NCBI RefSeq assembly: GCF_039830095.1
Contig: NZ_CP142435.1
Location: 1,612,001-1,676,000 of the forward strand
DNA length: 64,000 nucleotides
Direction: 5' to 3'
Source: Dolosigranulum savutiense
Lineage (GTDB): Bacteria; Bacillota; Bacilli; Lactobacillales; Carnobacteriaceae_A
Part shown: positions 1 to 8,068 of the stretch, one piece after another
How positions within the stretch are numbered: the stretch's first letter is position 1
Layout of the letters: every line of letters begins with the position of its first letter
Notes under the pieces: model-generated
What the model was told of the DNA's origin: nothing
Seen by the model: the letters and a program-made list of their open reading frames with translations, nothing else
The model's database searches: none
Program-made: the position numbers and the translations under genes

Positions 1-356
1 GTAAATCCACTCGTATTGAAGTGCGTTCAGTTGATCCAAGTGCCAATCCGTATCTAGCAATGGCATGTATTTTAAAGGCAGGGCTACAAGGAATTAAAGA
101 TAAAATGGAAGCCCCACAACCTAAAAATAAAAATATGTATGACTTGAATGAGAAGGAATTGGAAGAAGAAGGTATTAAGCAATTACCATCAACTTTGAAA
201 GAAGCAATTAATGAACTAAAAGCGAGTCCGCTAATGCAAGATGCATTGGGCGATCATATTTATACCCATTTTGTCAAGATGAAAGAACTTGAATGGAAAG
301 AGTATAGTGCTAGCGTTTCGGAATGGGAGAAAGCGCGTTACTTGGAATTGTATTAA
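1..356 (+). CDS. glnA: Glutamine synthetase, C-terminal fragment (5' end outside window)
   Basis: The frame is open from the left edge and ends in TAA at 354-356. It reads KSTRIEVRSVDPSANPYLA, the active-site region of type I glutamine synthetase that carries the Arg binding the glutamate substrate. The C-terminal helical tail follows, ending in ELEWKEYSASVSEWEKARYL. The enzyme makes glutamine from glutamate, ammonia and ATP in the cytoplasm as a dodecamer. About 117 of roughly 445 residues are visible, so the start, promoter and any upstream glnR cannot be judged. An internal GTG at 21 is not the real start. Confidence 0.95.
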   Translation, partial: KSTRIEVRSVDPSANPYLAMACILKAGLQGIKDKMEAPQPKNKNMYDLNEKELEEEGIKQLPSTLKEAINELKASPLMQDALGDHIYTHFVKMKELEWKEYSASVSEWEKARYLELY

Positions 357-415
357 TGTGCCGAAAATTTAACGTTCAATTCAATTAATATGAATGGTTC
401 TTATCTAAATAGTAC

Positions 416-450
416 CCCGAGAATTGGAGGGATCTACTTTAATTCTCGGG
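416..450 (+). terminator. Hairpin after glnA, possible terminator
   Basis: A perfect 10-bp inverted repeat (CCCGAGAATT / AATTCTCGGG) with a 15-nt loop lies 60 bases after the glnA stop. The 3' side is AT-rich (TATTATATAA) but lacks a run of T, so termination is probable rather than certain. Confidence 0.5.
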
Positions 451-484
451 TATTATATAAAATGAAGGATTTCTGAACAATATC

Positions 485-513
485 TTGACTTTTTAAAATT
501 AAGATGGTAAAAT
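485..513 (+). promoter_or_regulatory. Sigma-A promoter for tRNA-Arg
   Basis: TTGACT (485-490) and TAAAAT (508-513) are separated by 17 bp and end 20 bases before the tRNA. This is a near-consensus vegetative promoter. Confidence 0.75.
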
Positions 514-533
514 ATTACTTGTGATTGAGTGAT

Positions 534-607
534 GTATCCGTAGCTCAGCTGGATAGAGCATTCGCCTTCTAAGCGAACGGTCGGAGGTTCGAATCCTCTC
601 GGATACG
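534..607 (+). tRNA. tRNA-Arg(TCT)
   Basis: A complete cloverleaf is present: acceptor GTATCCG / CGGATAC, D-arm GCTC..GAGC, anticodon stem TTCGC / GCGAA with loop CTTCTAA (anticodon TCT, reading AGA), and T-arm GGAGG TTCGAAT CCTCT. The discriminator is G and no CCA is encoded. It is a single-gene unit with its own promoter and terminator. AGA is a frequent Arg codon in AT-rich Firmicutes. Confidence 0.96.
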
Positions 608-609
608 CT

Positions 610-644
610 AAAACCTTACAATCCTTGTGGTTGTAAGGTTTTTC
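610..644 (+). terminator. Intrinsic terminator of the tRNA gene
   Basis: An 11-bp stem (AAACCTTACAA / TTGTAAGGTTT) with a 9-nt loop runs into a T-rich tail three bases after the tRNA. Confidence 0.85.
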
Positions 645-788
645 TGTGTTTAATTTAGAGAAACATTAGTTCATATGAATTTCTCCACATAGAATGAGGC
701 AGGTAGAATTGCTATCAGTGGCTTTGTTAAGAGATTTATGATAAAATAGTGTAGGTACACGACTTGACTTAAAGAAGAGGGGATGTTT

Positions 789-1148
789 ATGGCTAAACCA
801 AAAATAACGAATGACATTCAAAATTTAGTAGAAACAGAACTGCGAAAAGGTGCCAGTAATTCGCGAATTGCTAATTTGTTGGAGTTAGATTACAAAGAAG
901 CAGTCGAAATTATCGATACAATTAAAGAAAACTTGCGTCCAGATATCGGGGACGTTATTATGTTCTCCTTTAGAGAAGAGCCTATGGAGGGAGAAATTGA
1001 GAAGTTATTGACAAACAGTGCTATTGTTCGTATCGACTGGGATAACTCTTCAAAAGAAATGCATGATTTAATGGAGGAAAAAACAGTCGTAAACTTTAAA
1101 GATATCGAAGGCTTTAAGTATCAAGCAAATGAAGAAGAGTCAGAATAA
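789..1148 (+). CDS. DUF2187 (YkvS-like) protein with an N-terminal helical extension
   Basis: This is a 119-residue protein of unknown function. Residues ~55-110 (GDVIMFSF, EGEIEKLL, NSAIVRIDW, EEKTVVNFKDIEGF) match the small beta-rich DUF2187/YkvS family of Firmicutes, whose members are usually about 60 residues long. Residues ~5-50 are helical and resemble a small helix-turn-helix (ELRKGASNSRIANLLELDY), an extra domain relative to YkvS. The ATG at 789 is chosen because the Shine-Dalgarno GAGGGG ends at 782, abutting the alternative ATG at 783. The gene appears monocistronic, with a terminator-like hairpin after it. A nucleic-acid-associated role is only a guess. Confidence 0.7.
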   Translation: MAKPKITNDIQNLVETELRKGASNSRIANLLELDYKEAVEIIDTIKENLRPDIGDVIMFSFREEPMEGEIEKLLTNSAIVRIDWDNSSKEMHDLMEEKTVVNFKDIEGFKYQANEEESE

Positions 1149-1158
1149 TTAGTATTAG

Positions 1159-1186
1159 AAGCGTTAGTCCTAGTACTGACGCTTTT
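1159..1186 (+). terminator. Probable terminator after the DUF2187 gene
   Basis: A 10-bp stem AAGCGTTAGT / ACTGACGCTT (one G-U pair) with a 6-nt loop is followed by a short T tract. It ends just before the ribosome binding site of the next gene. Confidence 0.6.
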
Positions 1187-1209
1187 CGCGATAAAAGGAG
1201 ACCACAGTT

Positions 1210-2136
1210 TTGGGAGAGGTGTATCAATTTCCGTATGATTCGTCGCAACTCAAACGACAAATCAAGCAAGCAGATCAGAATGGAGATTTACAAGCAGCTT
1301 ATTACTATGCGAAATTATGCTATCAAGAAACAGATGCTTTGGAAGATTTAAACACACTCGTTTATTATGCTAATAAAATAGGAGCATACACCGAGGCGCT
1401 TACTTTCATGGATGATCATATTGAAGCGGTATTATCCCATGTAACATTAAGTAAATTATATTGCCGATTGCTTATGGCATCGGGTCAAGCAGAGGTAGCT
1501 TTGGAATTAGCGACCGTTTTTCAAGAGAGCCATAGTAGTGACCCAGAATGGATAACTTTGATTGATGATATTCAGTCCGTATTCTTGCTAGGGTCAGATG
1601 ATCAGGTGGATAAGGACCATCTAAAACAGCAATTAAAGGCACTTAATTTACTTGAAGAATCCCATCAATTAAATACTGTATCACAGGCTCATGTATTAAG
1701 CAATGATACATTACTTAGTATAGCTCCCGCTATTTTAACAGCAAGAGACTTGTCACAATTGATAAAGACCAGTTTTATTCAAGTGTTACTCCAAAAAGGA
1801 TGTAAGCAAGCACTTGATTTATATTGGCATGAACAGGAGCGTACGGTTGTATTAGCAACTCTTCATTTATTTGAGGAAGATCCTTTATTGCAAGGCATAA
1901 TGGATCAGCTTGATCATCGGTTAATGGATTATCCTAATCAGCGGCCAGCTATTGTACAAGAAGCGGTGTTTCATCTTATGCAGCTATACCCTTTTGCGGG
2001 AGAGATTATTCAGGATACTGATCATTGGGTGCAACTATATCTTCAAAAGTTCGTCCAACATTCTGCATTGAGTGCAGAGAACGCACAACAACTTCAACAA
2101 AAAGCGTGGTTTAATAAATTAATTGCCATAATTTGA
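1210..2136 (+). CDS. TPR-like protein, YsoA type, upstream of tig
   Basis: This 308-residue soluble, helix-rich protein begins at a TTG codon; AAGGAG at 1195-1200 is spaced 9 bases from it and no better start exists. The N-terminal part contains paired helices typical of tetratricopeptide repeats (LQAAYYYAKLCYQ, TEALTFMDD, QAEVALELATVF), which suggests a protein-binding scaffold. Position is the main clue: in Bacillus subtilis a TPR-like gene, ysoA, lies directly upstream of tig-clpX, as here. The C-terminal half resembles nothing I recognise. No enzyme function is implied. Confidence 0.6.
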   Translation: MGEVYQFPYDSSQLKRQIKQADQNGDLQAAYYYAKLCYQETDALEDLNTLVYYANKIGAYTEALTFMDDHIEAVLSHVTLSKLYCRLLMASGQAEVALELATVFQESHSSDPEWITLIDDIQSVFLLGSDDQVDKDHLKQQLKALNLLEESHQLNTVSQAHVLSNDTLLSIAPAILTARDLSQLIKTSFIQVLLQKGCKQALDLYWHEQERTVVLATLHLFEEDPLLQGIMDQLDHRLMDYPNQRPAIVQEAVFHLMQLYPFAGEIIQDTDHWVQLYLQKFVQHSALSAENAQQLQQKAWFNKLIAII

Positions 2137-2238
2137 GCAAAAAGTTTTACAAATGGCATACTCTATTGTATGATTAAGGAGTATGTTTATAAAGTAAAAA
2201 AATATTATAATAAATTGTTTTCGGAGGTTATAGAGTCT

Positions 2239-3564
2239 ATGACAGCAACATTTGAAAAAAAAGGTCCCGTAACTGGGCAAATTGAGTTTACAATTGAGAG
2301 AAAAACAATCAATGAAGGGTTAGACCGTGCATTTAAGAAAATACGTGGGCGCTTGAACGTTCCTGGTTTCAGAAAAGGGAAAGTTCCACGTAAGTTATTC
2401 AACAAGATGTATGGTGAAGAGGCATTGTATGAAGACACATTAAATGATCTCTTACCACGTGCTTACCAAAAAGCATTAGCAGAACTTGAAGATGAAGATT
2501 TCGAATTAGTTGGCGAACCAAGTATTGATATTAAATCAATGGAAAAAGATGCTGACTGGGAAATTATCGCAGAAGTTCCGTTGAAGCCAGAAGTGACTTT
2601 GGGTGACTACAAGAACATCGAAGTAACTAAACAAGACCGTACAGTTACAGAGGAAGATGTCGCTGATGAATTAGAATCTCGTCGCCAGCGTGCCGTTGAA
2701 TTAGCATTGAAAGATGATGCGGCTGAAGAAGGCGATACAGTTGTGATTGACTTCGAAGGTTACAAAGACGGTGAAAAATTTGACGGTGGTTCTGCAGAAA
2801 ACCACTCACTTGAACTTGGATCAGGCCAATTCATTCCTGGCTTCGAAGACCAATTAATTGGTGCAAAATCAGGTGACGAGTTAAATGTTGAAGTAACTTT
2901 CCCTGAAGAGTATGGTGCAGAAGAGTTAGCTAGCCAAGATGTTGTTTTCAAAGTTGTTGTCCACGAAGTAAAAGAAAAACGTGTGCCAGAGTTGGATGAC
3001 GAATTTGCAAAAGATGTGGATGATGAAGTTGAAACATTGGACGAATTAAAAGCGAAGATTCGTCAGCAGTTAGAGAAATCTAAAGAACAAGCTGCAGCTG
3101 AAGCAACAGATGATGAAGCCATTCAAAAAGCGGTTGAAAATGCAGAAATTCCTGAAATTCCTGAAGCAATGATTGATGAAGAAGTTGACCGTCAATTCAA
3201 CTTATTTATTAATAACTTACAACAACAAGGCATCAGCAAAGATCAATACATGAGTATGATTGGTACGTCTGAACAAGAGTTGCGCGATCAGTTCCGCAAT
3301 GAAGCAGGTTTCAATGTGAAGACAAACTTGGTCTTAGAAGCGATTGCTAAAGCAGAAAATATCGATGTAACAACTGAAGATATTGATGCTGAAATCAAAG
3401 ATCTAGCTGAACAATATGGTATGGAAGAAGACCGTGTTCGTGGTATTCTGTCAGAAGATTTATTAAAACACGATATTTCATTGAAAAAATCAATTGATTT
3501 AATTACAACAACGGCTGAAGAAGTACTTGAGCCAGTTGAAGAATCTGATGAGGATAGCGAATAA
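2239..3564 (+). CDS. tig: Trigger factor (ribosome-associated chaperone, peptidyl-prolyl isomerase)
   Basis: At 441 residues this is close to the usual 425-450. Domains in order: the N-terminal ribosome-binding domain, with the signature GFRKGKVPR near residue 45; the FKBP-like PPIase domain (~150-245, DTVVIDFEGYKDG, QFIPGFEDQLIGAKSGD); and the long helical C-terminal substrate-binding arms, ending in an acidic tail. It binds near the ribosome exit tunnel and holds nascent chains. The ATG at 2239 follows GGAGG and fits the family N-terminus; an in-frame ATG at 2170 would add 23 unrelated residues. It is followed by clpX, the classic tig-clpX pair, but a strong terminator separates them. Confidence 0.96.
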   Translation: MTATFEKKGPVTGQIEFTIERKTINEGLDRAFKKIRGRLNVPGFRKGKVPRKLFNKMYGEEALYEDTLNDLLPRAYQKALAELEDEDFELVGEPSIDIKSMEKDADWEIIAEVPLKPEVTLGDYKNIEVTKQDRTVTEEDVADELESRRQRAVELALKDDAAEEGDTVVIDFEGYKDGEKFDGGSAENHSLELGSGQFIPGFEDQLIGAKSGDELNVEVTFPEEYGAEELASQDVVFKVVVHEVKEKRVPELDDEFAKDVDDEVETLDELKAKIRQQLEKSKEQAAAEATDDEAIQKAVENAEIPEIPEAMIDEEVDRQFNLFINNLQQQGISKDQYMSMIGTSEQELRDQFRNEAGFNVKTNLVLEAIAKAENIDVTTEDIDAEIKDLAEQYGMEEDRVRGILSEDLLKHDISLKKSIDLITTTAEEVLEPVEESDEDSE

Positions 3565-3594
3565 TTTATTTTACAATATAGTGAAGAGAAGGAT

Positions 3595-3624
3595 AAAAAA
3601 GGAATGCTAGTGCATTCCTTTTTT
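3595..3624 (+). terminator. Intrinsic terminator between tig and clpX
   Basis: GGAATGC / GCATTCC stem with a 4-nt loop, flanked by A6 and T6. A strong rho-independent terminator. Confidence 0.9.
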
Positions 3625-3666
3625 ACACTAAAAATATGGATAATGAAGTAGAGGTGTGATGAAATA

Positions 3667-4926
3667 ATGGAGAAAGATACAGATGCTCCGAAGAATGTAA
3701 CCTGTTCATTCTGTGGAAAATCTCAAGATCAAGTAGAAAAAGTTGTAGCGGGCCCGGGAGTCTATATTTGTGATGAGTGTGTCGATCTGTGCAATGATAT
3801 TATGGAAGATATTGATGTAGATACCGACCAACCAATTGAAGATTTACCGAAGCCTGCTGAGATTCGTGAAATTTTGGATGATTACGTTATTGGTCAAAAT
3901 ATTGCCAAAAGAGCACTATCTGTTGCTGTTTACAATCACTATAAGCGGGTCAATTATTTAAATCAATTGACAGGTGACGACGATGATATTGAACTTCAAA
4001 AGAGCAATATTTGTCTGATTGGACCAACTGGATCAGGTAAGACATATCTTGCACAAACACTGGCTCGTATATTGAATGTTCCGTTTGCTATTGCAGATGC
4101 AACCAATTTAACAGAAGCAGGTTATGTTGGTGATGATGTAGAAAATATCTTATTGAAGCTGTTGCAAGCAGCTGACTTCGATGTTGATAAAGCAGAACAT
4201 GGCATTATTTATGTCGATGAGATTGATAAAATTGCTCGTAAGTCAGAAAATGTATCGATCACACGTGATGTAAGCGGTGAAGGGGTTCAGCAAGCCTTAC
4301 TCAAGATTTTGGAAGGGACAACAGCAAGTGTTCCACCACAAGGAGGCCGGAAGCATCCACAACAAGAAATGATTCAAATTGATACCACCAATATTTTGTT
4401 TATCGTTGGTGGAGCTTTCGATGGGATCGAAAATATTGTGAAAGAACGTCTTGGTGATAAAGTAATCGGCTTTGGGGCCTCAAGTACGCGTAAGGATTTA
4501 AGTACTAAGGAAAGTATTATGCGTCACATTATTCCAGAAGATCTATTGAAATACGGCTTGATTCCAGAATTTATTGGTCGTCTTCCGGTAACTTCTGTAT
4601 TAGATAAATTAACGGAAGAGGATTTAGTTGAGATTTTAACGCAACCAAAAAATTCGCTAGTTAAACAATACCGTAAGTTGTTCCAAATCGATGGTGTTGA
4701 GTTAGCGTTCGAAGAAGAGGCTTTGCGTATTATTGGACGTCGAGCGATTGAACGTGACACCGGAGCACGAGGATTGCGTTCAATTATTGAAAGTGTCATG
4801 ATGGATGTTATGTTCGAAGTGCCATCCAATGATGACGTGAAGCGAGTAGTTGTCACAAAAGAAGCTGCTAATCATGAAGAACAGCCGAAGTTCTATGATG
4901 GAGAAGGGAATTTAATTGCTTCATAG
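3667..4926 (+). CDS. clpX: ATP-dependent Clp protease ATP-binding subunit ClpX
   Basis: 419 residues, the normal length. An N-terminal C4 zinc domain (CSFCGK ... CDECVDLC, residues ~10-40) recognises substrates. The AAA+ core has Walker A GPTGSGKT (~120), Walker B IIYVDEID, the pore-loop region around YVGDDVEN, and sensor-2 GARGLRS near 380. ClpX unfolds tagged proteins and feeds them to ClpP, which is not in this window. In Bacillus the lon genes separate clpX from ysxC; here ysxC follows directly after a structured intergenic region. Confidence 0.98.
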   Translation: MEKDTDAPKNVTCSFCGKSQDQVEKVVAGPGVYICDECVDLCNDIMEDIDVDTDQPIEDLPKPAEIREILDDYVIGQNIAKRALSVAVYNHYKRVNYLNQLTGDDDDIELQKSNICLIGPTGSGKTYLAQTLARILNVPFAIADATNLTEAGYVGDDVENILLKLLQAADFDVDKAEHGIIYVDEIDKIARKSENVSITRDVSGEGVQQALLKILEGTTASVPPQGGRKHPQQEMIQIDTTNILFIVGGAFDGIENIVKERLGDKVIGFGASSTRKDLSTKESIMRHIIPEDLLKYGLIPEFIGRLPVTSVLDKLTEEDLVEILTQPKNSLVKQYRKLFQIDGVELAFEEEALRIIGRRAIERDTGARGLRSIIESVMMDVMFEVPSNDDVKRVVVTKEAANHEEQPKFYDGEGNLIAS

Positions 4927-5029
4927 CAAGTAAACATAAACACTCATTGTACGGAGATGTGCCGATAAAATTAGAATGGATACTCTAACTTTTGAGGCTG
5001 CATCAGGTGGCAGTGAGTGTTTTTACTTG
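4927..5029 (+). ncRNA. Structured RNA element or long terminator between clpX and ysxC
   Basis: Immediately after the clpX stop, an outer helix pairs 4927-4934 with 5022-5029 (CAAGTAAA / TTTACTTG) and, after a 4-nt bulge, 4939-4949 with 5011-5021 (AACACTCATTG / CAGTGAGTGTT, one G-U). The 61-nt interior holds smaller helices CGG/CCG at 4952-4964 and TTAGA/TCTAA at 4971-4988, and possibly CTGC/GCAG. The 3' arm contains T5, so it may act as the clpX terminator. The elaborate interior is more than a terminator needs. It matches no RNA family I know. Confidence 0.45.
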
Positions 5030-5049
5030 TTCTTATTTTGTGATATAAT
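5021..5049 (+). promoter_or_regulatory. Promoter of the ysxC-GluTR-like-obg unit
   Basis: TTTTAC (5021-5026), 17-bp spacer, TATAAT (5044-5049). The -10 is perfect and the -35 is weak and overlaps the 3' arm of the preceding hairpin. Confidence 0.5.
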
Positions 5050-5087
5050 TGTAGGGAGATTTCAGCAAATGCAAGGAGGCAATAAAA

Positions 5088-5681
5088 ATGGTTCAAGTAA
5101 ATTATGCAGATATCTTAATAAGTGCTGTTCGACCGGAACAGTATCCTGATGAGGGGCTTCCCGAAATTGCATTAGCTGGGCGGTCAAATGTTGGGAAATC
5201 ATCCTTTATTAATACGATGATTAACCGCAAAAAGTTAGCACGAACATCGAGTAAACCGGGAAAAACACGAACACTTAATTTTTTTGATATCAATCATGAT
5301 TTTTTATTTGTCGATGTACCGGGTTATGGCTATGCTAAGGTGTCTAAGAGTGAACGTGAGAAATGGAGCCAGATGATGGAAGATTATTTCTCGGCTCGAG
5401 AAGAATTATCTCTTGTTGTTCAGATTGTAGACTTTAGACATGAACCCACTGAGTTAGATATTCAGATGTACGAGTATTTAAAGTATTTTGACTTACCCGT
5501 GTTAATTATAGCAACGAAGGCGGATAAAATTAAAAAGTCACGTTATAATAAACATCTAAGCCAACTGAAAAAGACGTTGAACGTTGACGATGAGGATCAT
5601 ATTGTTATTTATTCATCACATACATTGGATGGGAAAGAAGAAGCATGGTCTATCATGTTGGATTATATAAGGAATGACTAG
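5088..5681 (+). CDS. ysxC: Ribosome biogenesis GTP-binding protein YsxC/EngB
   Basis: 197 residues, typical for the EngB family. G-motifs: G1 GRSNVGKSS (~32), G3 DVPGYG (~82) and G4 TKAD (~148), in the TrmE-Era-EngA order. In Firmicutes it is an essential GTPase for late 50S ribosomal subunit assembly. A strong AAGGAGG precedes the ATG. The next ORF starts two bases after the stop, so the two are translationally coupled. Confidence 0.96.
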   Translation: MVQVNYADILISAVRPEQYPDEGLPEIALAGRSNVGKSSFINTMINRKKLARTSSKPGKTRTLNFFDINHDFLFVDVPGYGYAKVSKSEREKWSQMMEDYFSAREELSLVVQIVDFRHEPTELDIQMYEYLKYFDLPVLIIATKADKIKKSRYNKHLSQLKKTLNVDDEDHIVIYSSHTLDGKEEAWSIMLDYIRND

Positions 5682-5683
5682 TT

Positions 5684-6709
5684 ATGAAAGTAATTATGTA
5701 TGGTGTCAGCTTAGAAACGGTTTCGGAACAAGATATTGCTCGATATCGGCTGTCAGCACAAGATAAAGCCAATCATCTGCTAGATATAAAGCAATTCGCT
5801 GGGGTAGAGGAAGTCCTTTTACTCACATCAGAATTCCAAAATGAATATTATTTATATGTGGATGAAGCGCAATTTAAACACGGTGATTTTTTGCGGTACT
5901 TAGCTAATTATGCTGAGAAATCGCTGAAAGAAGTGATCTTGGAAACATATAGTAAGTTTGCAGATGATGTAATGAAACATTTGTTAGCTCAAATTAGTGG
6001 CCAAGAGCGAGATAATTATGCACGCGAATCGGCATTTAAAGATTTTGCAGAAGGTATTGTGTTAGCCCAAGCTTCTAAGACAATGGGGGAATATTTACGA
6101 CAGCTTTTTCAACACGTGTTGGCCTTTAATTTTAAATTATATGATCATAGTGGGTTGAATCCGTTGTTAACAGTAAGCGATCATTGGTTGAAGCAGTATC
6201 TAAAGCAGCATACCTCATTGCAAAATGTTGTTATAATGGGACATTCGTATGAGGCACTCTATCGCGCTTTTTTAGTCTTGTATTTAACGGATGCGTCTGT
6301 CATATTTTGTCTATCTGATAATGCTCAATCTAAACAACTTAAAGCGATAACAGAACTTATCAATACAGCCCAGCAACGGTTGAAAATTGCTGAATGTGGG
6401 TACTGTTATCGTCTAGCAACAGCAGATCTTATATTGATGGATGCGCAGTCTATTTCACCTATACAACTATCTGAAATGATTGAAGAAGTTAGACAGACAC
6501 CAAAGCAAGTAACGATCATTAGTGACCTTGATTCGGAAGCTATTAGCAAGGATGCATTGGCTCATTTTAAGTGGGTAACTAAGTCGGATTTAACAGCTTC
6601 TTCTTACAATGATGAACAACGTGAAGAAGCCCATAAATTATTGACCGAATTAATCGTGACATTTAGTGCCAATGAATTGAATCGCATTGTTATAGAAGAT
6701 ACTTTATAA
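5684..6709 (+). CDS. Degenerate glutamyl-tRNA reductase (HemA-like) protein, catalytic residues lost
   Basis: This intact 341-residue ORF aligns by eye with glutamyl-tRNA reductase along its length. The N-terminal strand VIMYGVS fits the family start. The segment LLLTSEFQNEYYLYVD (residues 45-60) aligns without gaps to the IIVSTCNRTEIYAVVD region of Bacillus HemA, but the catalytic Cys is Glu50. The Rossmann stretch NVVIMGHSYEALY (~188-200) replaces the GAGKMGE glycine motif. The C-terminal EQREEAHKLLTELIVTF matches the HemA ERRETAEKVELLIEETIVEF helix. In Bacillus, hemA also follows ysxC. It can hardly be an active reductase; a retained structural or regulatory role is inferred. The assignment rests on remembered family sequence, not a search. 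Confidence 0.65.
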   Translation: MKVIMYGVSLETVSEQDIARYRLSAQDKANHLLDIKQFAGVEEVLLLTSEFQNEYYLYVDEAQFKHGDFLRYLANYAEKSLKEVILETYSKFADDVMKHLLAQISGQERDNYARESAFKDFAEGIVLAQASKTMGEYLRQLFQHVLAFNFKLYDHSGLNPLLTVSDHWLKQYLKQHTSLQNVVIMGHSYEALYRAFLVLYLTDASVIFCLSDNAQSKQLKAITELINTAQQRLKIAECGYCYRLATADLILMDAQSISPIQLSEMIEEVRQTPKQVTIISDLDSEAISKDALAHFKWVTKSDLTASSYNDEQREEAHKLLTELIVTFSANELNRIVIEDTL

Positions 6710-6745
6710 GTTACTATAGCAAAATTTTTGAAAGGAGGCGTAATA

Positions 6746-8041
6746 ATGAGTATGTTTGTTGATTATACGAAAGTAAATGTAAAAGCAGGAAAAGGAGGCG
6801 ACGGGATGGTGGCCTTCCGTCGTGAAAAATATGAGCCAGATGGTGGACCGGCTGGAGGTAATGGTGGCCGTGGTGGAAATGTTGTCTTCGTCGTGGATGA
6901 AGGTTTGCGAACGTTAGTTGATTTCCGCTACAATCCTCATTTTAAAGCTGATCACGGCGAAAAAGGAAAGCGTAAAAATATGCATGGAAAAAATGCTAAA
7001 GATCTTGAGATAGCTGTCCCACCAGGCACAGTTGTTCGAGATGCCAATACTGGTGAATTTATTGCTGATTTGAAAGAAGATGGCCAGTCAGCTATTATTG
7101 CTAAGGGAGGTCGTGGGGGTAAAGGAAATGTACACTTCGCCACACATAATAATCCCGCGCCATCTATTGCCGAAAATGGCGAACCTGGTGAGGAACGTGA
7201 TGTCGAGTTAGAATTGAAAGTCTTGGCTGATGTAGGTCTAGTTGGCTTTCCATCAGTTGGGAAATCAACCTTATTATCAGTTATCTCAGGTGCAAAACCT
7301 AAAATTGGAGCCTATCATTTTACGACATTAGTGCCTAATTTAGGAGTGGTTGATTTAGATGATGGACGCGGTTTTGTATTAGCTGATATTCCTGGCTTGA
7401 TTGAGGGAGCCTCAGAAGGTGTCGGTTTAGGTATTTCCTTCTTAAAACATATTGAACGCACGCGCTTAATTTTACACGTTATCGATATGAGTGGAATGGA
7501 AGGACGTGATCCATTCGAAGATTTCCAGACGATTAATCGAGAGCTGGAGAGCTATGAACTAAACTTGTTAGAGCGAAAACAAGTTATTGTCGCTAACAAG
7601 ATGGATATGCCTGAATCAGCTGATAATTTAGAGATCTTCAAAGAAGAATTGACAGAAGCCGGATTAGATCATGAAATTATCGAAGTGTCTGCTTTAACTA
7701 AAACTGGTTTAGATCAGTTAAAAAGACGAGTAGCTGATTTGGTTGAAGACTTACCGGATTATATGCCTCATGCAAAAGAAGAACAAGATCGCGTTGTTTA
7801 TAAACATGAGACTCAAGAAAAACCATTCCACATTACACAAGATCCAGACGGGACATGGGTTCTTTATGGTGATGAATTAGAGCGCTTATTTGCGATGACG
7901 AACTTCGACCATGATGAAGCCATTATGAGATTCTCTAGACAATTACGTGGTATGGGAATTGATGCTGAACTCCGTGAAAAAGGTGCTCTTCATGGGGATT
8001 TGGTTCGAATTGAAGATTTTGTATTTGAGTTTGTCGAATAA
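6746..8041 (+). CDS. obgE: GTPase Obg/CgtA
   Basis: 431 residues. Glycine-rich Obg fold at residues 1-158 ([27 protein letters not shown]), then the G domain with G1 [10 protein letters not shown]3 DIPGLIEGA and G4 NKMD, then the C-terminal OCT domain. It is an essential ribosome-assembly and stress GTPase. The ATG at 6746 is chosen because AAAGGAGG (6731-6738) sits 7 bases upstream; the upstream TTG at 6728 lies before that site. Confidence 0.97.
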   Translation: MSMFVDYTKVNVKAGKGGDGMVAFRREKYEPDGGPAGGNGGRGGNVVFVVDEGLRTLVDFRYNPHFKADHGEKGKRKNMHGKNAKDLEIAVPPGTVVRDANTGEFIADLKEDGQSAIIAKGGRGGKGNVHFATHNNPAPSIAENGEPGEERDVELELKVLADVGLVGFPSVGKSTLLSVISGAKPKIGAYHFTTLVPNLGVVDLDDGRGFVLADIPGLIEGASEGVGLGISFLKHIERTRLILHVIDMSGMEGRDPFEDFQTINRELESYELNLLERKQVIVANKMDMPESADNLEIFKEELTEAGLDHEIIEVSALTKTGLDQLKRRVADLVEDLPDYMPHAKEEQDRVVYKHETQEKPFHITQDPDGTWVLYGDELERLFAMTNFDHDEAIMRFSRQLRGMGIDAELREKGALHGDLVRIEDFVFEFVE

Positions 8042-8068
8042 AAAAGATGCATTAAAGGATGACGCAGT

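Noticed and set aside
2157-2185. Inverted repeat CATACTC / GAGTATG before tig
   Set aside because: Only 7 bp with a 15-nt loop and no T-run; too weak to call an operator or terminator.
2170-2238. Upstream in-frame ATG extending tig by 23 residues
   Set aside because: The added residues do not fit the trigger factor N-terminus, and GGAGG lies just before the ATG at 2239.
4939-5021. Cloverleaf-like folding suggesting a degenerate tRNA
   Set aside because: No T-loop consensus, arm lengths are wrong and there is no sensible anticodon loop; kept only as an unclassified structure.
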